Assembly: GCA_007922195.1 (NCBI GenBank)
Contig: ML681990.1
Location: 39,445,557-39,509,556 of the forward strand
Length of the DNA: 64,000 nucleotides
From: Podocnemis expansa
Lineage: Eukaryota > Chordata > Testudines > Podocnemididae
Direction of reading: 5' to 3'
Every line of letters starts with the position of its first letter. Positions within the stretch are counted from its first letter, which is position 1. The notes under the pieces are model-generated. The model was not told where the DNA came from and made no database searches. It saw nothing but the letters and a program-made list of their open reading frames with translations. The position numbers were made by a program, and so were the translations under genes. This document shows positions 55,800-64,000 of this stretch, in pieces.

Positions 55800-56960
55800 T
55801 AAGTTTATTTCAGGAGATGGGGAAGTGGATTATCTCAGATCAGTGGATCTTGAAAATTGTGGAGAAGGGATACTGTGTCCCCATCCCCTCCTTCTGTTAG
55901 GACCCTCATTATAGGAGATTGCTCAGGAAGAGAATGGACTCCCTTCTATGCCTCAGAGTAGATGTGGTGCCCTTGGGATTCCAAGAGTTAGTGGTCTTTT
56001 TCTGTTGATATTTCCTGGTTCCAAAAAAGAAAGGAGGTGATGATGCCCTCTTTGGGACTCCAGTAACTCAACTAATTTGGGATGATGACCAATGTTCCCT
56101 CTAATTACTTGTAGACTGTGTGCACAAACAATTTCTTTGTGTGCACAAAAACATTTCTTTGTGAGCACCAATATTAGCACTATTGAATTTTTTTGTGTGC
56201 ACTTTATTTTGTTGTGTACACAGGTTTCATGACCTGTGTGAATGCGCACATGCTCACAGCTTAGAGGGAACAGTGATGATGACGACAGCAGCATCCCTAC
56301 TGGATTCTCAAGACTGGTTCACAGGTCTCATCTTACAAGCTATACACTTCCATATTGCTGTACCCCTGCCCCACAAGAAATACCTCTGATTTCTTGTGGG
56401 AAAAGTTCACACCCAGTTCAGAATGTTTCCCTTTGGTCTCCACGTAGCACAGGGTCTTCAAGTGCTTGGTGGTCATGGCTGCACATCTAAGAAGAGAAGG
56501 AATTCACATCTGTGCTTGCCTCAGTGCCTAACTGATTTGAGGTCAGTCACCCCAGCACATGAAAAGCCAACTCTTCCATTTAAGTAGTCCTGGGTCTTCT
56601 TGCCATATTAGTTCTCAGAGTGAAGTGAGACTGTAGAAGTTATAGGAGCAGTATTGAATTCCTCATTGGTGAAGGTCTGTCTGCCCACAGGACAGATATC
56701 TTGCCATTCTAAATTTCAAGTGAGAGCTTCTGTTTCACCTGACAATCTGAAACTTATTTGTCTCATCGTTACATGAGCCTGTGCAGTGCAGTTTCCTGAA
56801 TTTCACTCATGTTCCATGCAAGGCTGTTTTGAAATCAGTATATCTACCTGGCAGATGCCACACAGGCTGTTCAGTTCTCCAAGAAGTCCTTGATAGATCG
56901 GTGGAAAGACCCTCTAGATGTGTGCAGCAGAATGCTCTTCTTCTTTTCACTTCCCAGCAT
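55800..56960 (+). pseudogene. DIRS E reverse transcriptase remnant, split by a hAT insertion
   Basis: Reads FQEMGKWIISDQWILKIVEK, then LVVFFC and YFLVPKKKGG, the N-terminal RT blocks of DIRS elements. The frame is then interrupted by the hAT at 56090-56275. Further blocks are only faint. Confidence 0.6.
56090..56275. mobile_element. Short hAT element nested in DIRS E, perfect target duplication
   Basis: Ends caatgttccctctaat and cttagagggaacagtg are inverted repeats. Both flanks are atgatgac (56082-56089 and 56276-56283). The inside has repeated tttctttgtgtgcaca motifs. 186 bp, non-coding. Confidence 0.88.
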
Positions 56961-57250
56961 AACTAGTGACTGATGCTTCTGCAATGGAATGACACCTCAT
57001 CAGCGCCAGCTTTGGATTCAAAGCTCCTGTTCCACCCAGGACACCAGTATTCACATAAATGTTCTGGAACTGGGAGCCATTCAGCTGCTTTACCTTCTCA
57101 GTGCCCTGAGATGCCACTGTACGCTAATAATACCACAGCAATGTACTATATCAGCAAGTATGGATGAGTTCATCCATCATGGTTGTGCCAGGAAGCAAAC
57201 CACCTTTGAGAATTATATATTGGTCTCTATGTCACTTCAGTAACATTGCA
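56960..57250 (+). pseudogene. DIRS E RNase H remnant
   Basis: LVTDASAME with a stop, then IHINVLELGAIQLLYLLSAL in another frame, then YANNTTAMYYISKYG. These are the TDAS, ELxAI and DNTTAM blocks of the RNase H. The third block has Asn where the catalytic Asp is expected. Confidence 0.68.
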
Positions 57251-58084
57251 ACATCCTGGTCTACAAAGCACCCTAGAGGACCAACTCAGTCATGAAAGGT
57301 CACTGAGGGACTCCATGCTGAGCAACATTTTTTTTGCAGATACAGGCTTCCAGTTTTGAACTTGCTGACATCCAATCAATGTAAGAAGTGTCTCAAATTC
57401 TGCTCTAGGGGACAAGCCTGCTCCAGCTTCTTTTCAGATGTCTTTCTGACCCTGTGGTCATGGAGCTTATGGATGCCTACTCCCCACTTATTCTGGTACA
57501 GAGATTACCTAGGAAGATCAGGTAAACTGGAGTCTAGTGATAAGAATAGTCCAGTCATGGCCCAGACACTTCTGGTTATCAGACCTCATAAACCTGTTGT
57601 AATGGTCCTCAGTTATGCTCCCAATACACCCTGAAATGATGTGCAATCAGGTCAAAAAGTCCACCATCTGAACTCAGTGTGTCTCTGTCTCATAGCATGG
57701 ATGCTGGCTTCTGTGTAGCATTTCAGAATGTCCTGACTTGCAACAGGAGAGATTTTTCCAGACCAATCTGTGTTGGTAAATGGAAGAGATTCTCTTTCTG
57801 GGTGTCAGAAAGTAATTTCACTCTTTTGGAAGCACCAGTGGCTGCTCTTGTGGACTTGGATCTTAAGACATTTTGGGTCTTTCCATTTGTTCTGGTTACT
57901 CTAGTTATAGTTTGCATGGAGGTGGCATTTGGAGTTTATTGGAAAAATGATTGCATGACAGCTCTGTCAAAACAGGTTTAAGATATGGAGACCTGCACCA
58001 GGGAATAGCTTCATGCAGTCATTTTTCCAGTAGACTCTAAGTGCTATCTCCGTTTGAACTATCACTTGAGTTACCTGACGTAGA

Positions 58085-58180
58085 ATACATGTGGACAATC
58101 ACTTGAAGAAAGAGCAGTTACTTACCTTACCATAATTTGGGCTTTTCAATGTGTGTTAGACTAGGTACATGCTTCCCATA
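58085..58180 (+). repeat. Internal complementary region of DIRS E
   Basis: Its first part mirrors the left outer end (53308-53340) and its second part mirrors the right outer end (58343-58380), so it is complementary to the joined ends, as in copy A. Confidence 0.72.
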
Positions 58181-58386
58181 ACTTGCCCTCCTTTTCTGCT
58201 GTTTGACATAAGTGAAGGAGTTGGACAGTGGATGTGTCCGCCCCACTCTTTTTGCCTTTGATTAAGAAATGTGAAAGGGAACACAGGCGTGGCCACAAAA
58301 GATGATGGTACTCAAAAGGATTCTGGTGTTGCACAGGCACCAGAAGTGGAACATGCAGACAACACATCTCCAAGAACCAGTTAGTG

Positions 58387-59698
58387 TACCCACAGAAGCC
58401 ATTCTTTTTCCTTATAACATTAAGCTGCTCACTAATGGTCACAAAAAGTATTTGGTCATGCATGGTTTATTATTTTATTTTTGTTTTCTAGCACAGATTG
58501 AGCTTTATTCTGTTTAAGAAGCTATTAATCTTTCACCAGATTGTCTTTAAGAATATGGATTACTAAATGTACTTTACACAATATTAAGGCAGTTTTTCTG
58601 TATTTATCTAGCTGAAAGTTCTCATTTTCAGAAGTTAACTGAAACAAATCTATTTGAATCATGAGGATACACTTGTGGAGGAGGTGGTCTCAATCTGTAA
58701 AATGGCGCAGTGATGTATACTTGCAATAGACATGGTGTATCTTCAGAGAAACAGTTATGGGGTCTATCTCTACATGTGTATAGTTTCTTTTTTATTGTTG
58801 CAGATTTCTTGGGTTTTCATCAGATGCGTGTTTTGCTTTCAATTCTGATGTTGTCAAGAATTGAATGCTCTGCTTTTTATATGTCCCTGCCTGTAGAAGT
58901 GGTCTAAGATAAAGCTTCAGAATCAGCACAATCTGGCCATTGGGGTGCTTCTTTTTCTCTATATTTGGCATGACATTTGAAAGTACCCTTCAAAAAAAAA
59001 TTAGTCCATGAACTTCTACATTGCTTTACCTAAAATGAACATTGATCAATTAATTAACTAGCATAAACAATTAGACTGAAAAATGTCTTTCCACATTTAA
59101 ATAAAAAAAATAGGCCAAAATTTTCAAACATGAGTTTAAAAAGTTAGAATTCTAAATTCATATTGAAACATCTTAAATCTCCTGATTCTCAAAACTGCAG
59201 GTGTTCAGTCACTTTGAGTTAGATGCTTCAATATAAATTTAAAAAAATGTGATGTCAGGAATCCATGTCTGAAAGTTTTGTCCTAAATTTACGTCCTGGT
59301 TTCTGCACCAGTTTAACCAGTAAAATTTATCATCACAAATATGGCCTTTGCATATTTTCACCAGCTGATGAATCCATTAATTGTTTCAAGAAAGGTGAGC
59401 AAACATTCCGTGTTTTGCAGTCTTAGGACAATCTTGCACAAGTTTTTTAAGAGCAAATCCTTATACTTTAATGGAACCACAGTTGCTTTCAGGGTGCTCT
59501 GTCAGAATCAGGGGTGCACCTGCATGAAGTTCTGTGCAGCATTGGAACCTAATGGCTGAGTATCCAGAGAGTCGTGTGTAAAGAGTCATAGAGTCCACCC
59601 ACACAAATTATTTTGTATAATGTGACCTTATTTATTTAGCTTTTTTAGAACTACTTACGGATGTCTTTAGGCTTTTGCTAAGTAACCAGCAAAATAAG
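58387..59698. other. Intron sequence between two DIRS elements
   Basis: AT-rich DNA without a recognised repeat or gene; it looks like ERBIN intron between the two insertions. Confidence 0.5.
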
Positions 59699-60040
59699 AT
59701 GTTCTCCTTCGAGTATTGTCCCTGTGGGTGTTCCACTTTTTGAGTGGCCACTGGACACAGCTCGGAGATTGTTTAGCAGTGCACATTTCTGACGTGTGAG
59801 CGGCTGAAGCTGATTCACAATGGTGTTTGGTGTTATTTTTGGCGCTCCCACAAGAGCGCCCCCCTCTGTTCCTTCTCTGCCGTCATGGACAACGGACAGA
59901 GTTCAACATTCTCTCCTTACTTTGCTTGTCTCCTCACAACATCCTTTTGTGTTTTCTTCACTCTTTCCTCTTTTTTTTAACCGACCCAAGACCATCCTTT
60001 AAAAAAAAAAGGAAGAAAATATCCCTTTGCTCTGCGATCA

Positions 60041-61631
60041 TGCCAGGATTCCCTGGCTTCAAGCATTGCAGTTCATGCAAAGATGCAGTGCTGGCATCAG
60101 ACGGTCACTTGGCCTGCACAAAGTGTCTCGGTGAGGGACACATCTCAAAAATGTGTCCACTGCCAAAATCTAAGCACCAGAGCCCCCCATGACCGAGACT
60201 TTCATCTAAAACTCCTTTTAATGGAGTGCTCTCTTCATCCCTCCTCAGATCCGGGACAGAGCTCAGCCACCTCAACTTGGCCTTTGGATAGGAGCCTTAT
60301 ACTGCCACACAGGAGGGTTAAAAGAAAGGGGTCTCCATCCTTGTCAAGACCATGTACTAAAGAGACTGTTGGATCCTCGTGTGTTCGCTTCGAAACCTCT
60401 AAAAGGGTCCGATTCCTCGACCCATAGGGAGAAGAGGAGGCATTCTGACCACTTGTCTCTATCAGTACCACAGCCCTCCAAATACCCACCGTAACAGAAC
60501 CAGCTGCTCTCTTGGCACCGATACTGCAAACTACAGTGCCGCCTAGTGCTCCAGCATCTATAGAACCGCCACAATGATCAGATCCTGCTCCAGCACCTCA
60601 CATGGCACTGACCACATCAGCACTGGAACCAGCTAAGCCCCACAGAACCACCTAAGTGCAGATGACCCCAGCACCCAAGAAATACTCGAAGACAAAGAGT
60701 ATAGACATGGTACCGACACATGATCTCACTTCCATACATCCTCCACTGCAATTTGGTACTGAGGAATCTCTGCCTCCCATTGCTTCTCAAGGGAGCCATC
60801 TCCTGTGAGATCTCCAGCAATGATGAGGAGGATGATACTTAGAGACCTCATTTTTCTCCAGAACCACCTCAGACTTACCCACATTCAGTTTATCCTCCAT
60901 ACCATTGTTATCCTCCTCCTCCATGGTAAACACAGCCTCTTCCCACTCCCTACCATTACTGGCTGCAGTGGGATACCAGGTCTCAATTTTCCTCTTAAGC
61001 TTCCAGATTTTTCACACCCCATCAGCACAAACAGGTGACGCTTCCTTGCACATCTCTGAATGGTCAAGACGTAGGTGACGGTTCTGCCCATGACCCATCA
61101 GTGACCAGGTTGCTGCCACATCACTCTTCATCCTCACCTGACAAAGCAGTTGTTCCATCCACATCCTCAGCTACTGATGATTTCCACCAGTTTCAGGAAC
61201 TCTTTTCCAGAGTGTCTGACTCTTTAGAGATTCCATTACAGGATGTCCCGGAATCCCAGCACAAAATTTTAAGAATTCTGCAATCCAAATCATCCACAAA
61301 AATTGTTCTTCCCAGAAACTTGGCTCTAACTGAACCTGGCACAGAACTTTGGCAGACCCCAGCCTCCATTATACTGACTTCAAGGAGGGCTGACAGGAAA
61401 TGCTTCGTCCTGAGTAAAGAATCAGAATACTTATTCAGTCATCGCCCTCTGAACTCTGTTGTGGTCAAGGCTGCTCGTCAATGGCACAGACAGCTGTTTA
61501 ACTATTCTACCTCACAGGACAAGGACGATAAAAGGACCAGTCTTCTAGGCAGAAAGGCCTATGCCTCCTCCCCTCTTTACTTGAGGGCTGCTAATTACAC
61601 GGCACTGTTATCTAATTATGATCATGACTAA
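60041..61631 (+). pseudogene. DIRS F gag-like region
   Basis: Starts MPGFPGFKHCSSCKDAVLAS, then CTKCLGEGHISKMCPLPKSK, the Cys/His cluster. The second part (61035-61631) is one frame: FHQFQELFSRVSDSLEIPLQ, ELWQTPASIILTSRRADRKC, RTSLLGRKAYASSPLYLRAA and NYTALLSNYDHD, parallel to [19 protein letters not shown] and [16 protein letters not shown] of copy A. Frames change between the two parts. Confidence 0.8.
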
Positions 61632-62249
61632 TATCTCAAAGTGGTTGACGTTATCGACAGCATCCCACAGGACAGAAGACAAGCATTCCACGCTATCATT
61701 AAAGAACAGCTTATTTCGAGGACCTTTTTTTACAAGCAGCTCTAGACGTTGTGGATACAGTGGCCCGCACTATGGCCACAGGCATAGTCTTATGACATCG
61801 CTCCTGGTTACATTTGGTGGACCTCCCACGTCAGCTGCAAGCTGTGATTGAGGACCTTCCATTTGATAAAAAGGCGCTATTCTCTGAAAGATCGACCAGA
61901 TGATACACGGTTCAAAGGACTCACATGCCACATTATGAACCTTTGGAATTTACACACCCATCACCTGCCGCAGGACCTACAGGTATCAGCCTTACAACTC
62001 TAGATACCAATACCCTCCACTTACTCATTCTCAGTTCAGATGACAAGATTATCAGCCTACACCAAGGCAACAAACACAAAGGCTTAGACAACCTTTTACT
62101 CAATCCAATAACACCCAGCCACCTCCACCCCAGTAGAAATTTTAACACTGAAGTTGAGGGACAACAAACCCCTCTGGCATTTCTAGAGCCTTCATCAATA
62201 TACCTTCACAAACCATCTCTGCCATTTTTACGACCGTTGGCTCACCGTC

Positions 62250-63250
62250 ACTTCTGATAAATGGGTCCTTGATACCATTAAACTGGGTTACACCATACTG
62301 TTCATCTCTAAACTTCCTTCCCATCCTCCTTCCCCATCTCTCTTCAGAGACAGTGCTCACAAATAGTTATTACAAGAGGTATCCCACCTCTTACATATTG
62401 GATAAGTTGAAGAAGTTCCCACACAGTTCAGAGGGAGGGGTTTTTACTCGCCTTATTTCCTAACCCAAAAGAAGTCTGGTGGTTGGTGTCCCATCCTAGA
62501 CCTGAGAAAATTAAACAAACTTGTCACCTTTTTAAATTTGTTATATTTCACCTTGTCTACAATAATTCTGGCTCTACAATGCAATGACTGGTTTGCGTTT
62601 CTCGACTTACAGGATGCATACTTCCATGTTCCAATACACCTTGCACCCAGAAAGTATCTCAGGTTCATCGTTCAGGATCTACACTATCAATACTCTGTTC
62701 TTCCTTTTGGTCTCTCCACAACTCCTTAGCTATTTTCCAAGATCCTCTCTGTGGTAGCTGCCCACCTGCACAAAAATGACATGTTCTTTTTTCCTTACTT
62801 AAACGACTGCCTGCTGAAATCACCTTCACAGGAATCACAACCCAAGTGGTCCAGCACACAGTTACCCTGCTGCAAAGTTTGGGATTCCTCATCATTACAA
62901 AGAAATTCATTCTCACTCCAACTCAAAACATCCATTTCGTCGATGCTCACTTAGTTTCCATCACCACCTGGGCCTTCCTTCCCGAGGACAGAATGCTCAA
63001 AATCATACAACTAACAGATTTGGCCATACGCTCACCTACCTTAACTGCAAGAGACTGCTTAGAGCTACTAGGCCACATGGCAGCTACCACTGCTGTGGTG
63101 GAAAACACCAGACTTTGCATGAGACCTCTTCAACTTTGGTTAGCTCATAAATTCAGACCAAAAATTCATCATATGAACAGAATTCTTTGCATTCCATCCT
63201 CAGTAAAACAAACTCTGAGGTGGTGGACCTCCCCAGCCAGTCTATCAGCA
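62250..63250 (+). pseudogene. DIRS F reverse transcriptase
   Basis: Blocks in changing frames: [51 protein letters not shown] then a stop, FFPYLNDCLLKS, LGFLIITKKFILTPTQNIHF and LTARDCLELLGHMAATTAVV. The YLDD box is YLND, with Asn at the first catalytic Asp. Confidence 0.85.
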
Positions 63251-63800
63251 GGGATACCATTCAGTTGTCAACCTGATGACAGATGTATCCCTAACCAGAC
63301 AGGGAGCTCACTTGCTTCACCACACTGCACAGAGAAAATGGACTCGATACGAAACCTCTCTGCGTATCAACATCCTAGAACTCAGGGCTGTGAGAGATGC
63401 TTGCATCCATTTGCAGAACTTCTAACAAACCAGCATGTCAGAGTCATGATGGACAGTACATCATGCATGTTTTTTTTTTTTTATAAACAGACAAGGAGGA
63501 GCATGTTCTACCCCCCTTTGCACAGAGGCCATAAGACTTTGGGAGTGGTGCATACAGAACACCACCCTCATTTCTACCACATACCTACCTGGGACCCGAA
63601 ACACTACAGCCAATTTCCTCAGCCATTCTTTCACATCCAACCATGAATGGGAGATAAATACCAGAATTCTCCATGCTATCTTCAAACAATGGGGATGCCT
63701 GATGACAGACCTCTGCGCATCTTTCCACAACCGCAAATGCTAAAAGTACTGTTCCAGAGCAGGAATACGTCCTAAATCATGGGGGACACTTTTCTCTTCT
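63250..63800 (+). pseudogene. DIRS F RNase H remnant and downstream linker
   Basis: Near 63275 the text gatgacagatgtatcc gives LMTDVSL, a TDAS-like block, followed by TRYETSLRINILELRAV. Past a T run at about 63470 it reads HPTMNGR, a decayed EW-type block, and TSAHLSTTANAKSTVPEQE. All blocks shift frame. Confidence 0.65.
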
Positions 63801-64000
63801 TATAGGCAAACAACCTTCTTTACGCCTTCCCTCTGATCCCTTTAATTCCATGCAGAACACACAAAATCAGACAAAGCGCAGCTACCATCATATTGATAGC
63901 TCCAGCTTGTCCCGGGCAGCCATGGTTCTCAGATCTGATGCAAAGGTCCACCAAACTACCAATCATGCTACCTCAATCTTCTAACTTCCTAACACGACAG

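Larger units (their letters stand above)
53308..58386 (+). mobile_element. DIRS E, full-length structure but heavily mutated
   Basis: The left end at about 53308 (ttcttcaggtgattgtttac) is the reverse complement of 58088-58115 (acatgtggacaatcacttga). 58140-58178 (gggcttttcaatgtgtgtta) is the reverse complement of the right end near 58343-58380 (acaacacatctccaagaacc). Gag, RT and RNase H remnants lie between in order; I could not see the recombinase clearly. A hAT is inserted at 56090-56275. Same sense as ERBIN, in the intron after the large exon. Confidence 0.78.
59699..64000 (+). mobile_element. DIRS F, cut by the window end
   Basis: Left end starts tgttctccttcgagtattg, the same outer text as copy A (tgttctccttcgagtg). 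Then come gag, RT and RNase H; the recombinase and right end would lie beyond 64000. Frames are broken by stops and shifts. Same sense as ERBIN and as copy E, 1.3 kb downstream of it. Confidence 0.85.

Noticed and set aside
57679..57981. Hydrophobic 100-residue frame, possible membrane protein
   Set aside because: It lies in the decayed 3' part of DIRS E. The hydrophobic run is T-rich composition, and there is no start context or homology I recognise.

Overview
Vertebrate nuclear DNA, most likely from a turtle. The only host gene I can support is ERBIN (ERBB2IP, the erbin scaffold protein of the LAP family: leucine-rich repeats plus PDZ), on the + strand. Seventeen consecutive internal coding exons lie between 2699 and 52894. 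All have GT-AG borders, every intron phase agrees, and together they give 1102 complete codons without a stop or frameshift. They encode the middle and C-terminal leucine-rich repeats, the linker after them, and the very large exon of the central disordered region. The 5' exons (start codon, first repeats) and the 3' exons (PDZ domain, stop, 3' UTR) lie outside the window.

Everything else is intron, and the introns are full of transposons. Turtle is an inference from the mix: several DIRS-type tyrosine-recombinase retrotransposons, CR1 LINEs, an R4/Dong-like LINE, many small hAT-type elements, tRNA-derived SINE-like copies and a fold-back repeat (motif gtcgtgtggcac) that I associate with turtle genomes. 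A soft-shelled turtle is possible but I cannot prove it.

Layout: 1-2290 CR1 LINE 5' half (minus strand); 2699-2777 first ERBIN exon; 2778-12185 intron with two hAT elements, a SINE-like copy, a hAT-like dimer split by a 4.8-kb DIRS element, and a DIRS gag fragment; 12186-36009 ten more exons among introns with a hAT transposase relic (12742-12905), fold-back elements (17.3-18.0 kb), an R4-like LINE fragment (23.7-25.2 kb, minus), a long inverted-repeat MITE (25.4-26.0 kb), a DIRS terminal relic (27.8-28.1 kb) and a terminal-inverted-repeat element around a C/T-rich core (30.9-31.9 kb); 36010-41541 intron with GA-rich repeats, a hAT with perfect target duplications, a SINE-like copy and a 34-bp tandem duplication; 41542-52894 the last six exons, with a deleted DIRS (about 45.0-46.6 kb) and a hAT in between; 52895-64000 intron holding two long DIRS elements head to tail.

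The transposons are decayed by stops and frameshifts, and none looks autonomous. The most informative structures are the DIRS hallmarks that can be read directly: inverted termini, an internal complementary region matching the joined ends, and gag, RT, RNase H and tyrosine-recombinase remnants in order. The hAT insertions carry readable 8-bp target-site duplications, and the nesting order of several elements can be worked out. I found no undescribed gene system; the novelty is in element architecture and relative timing.
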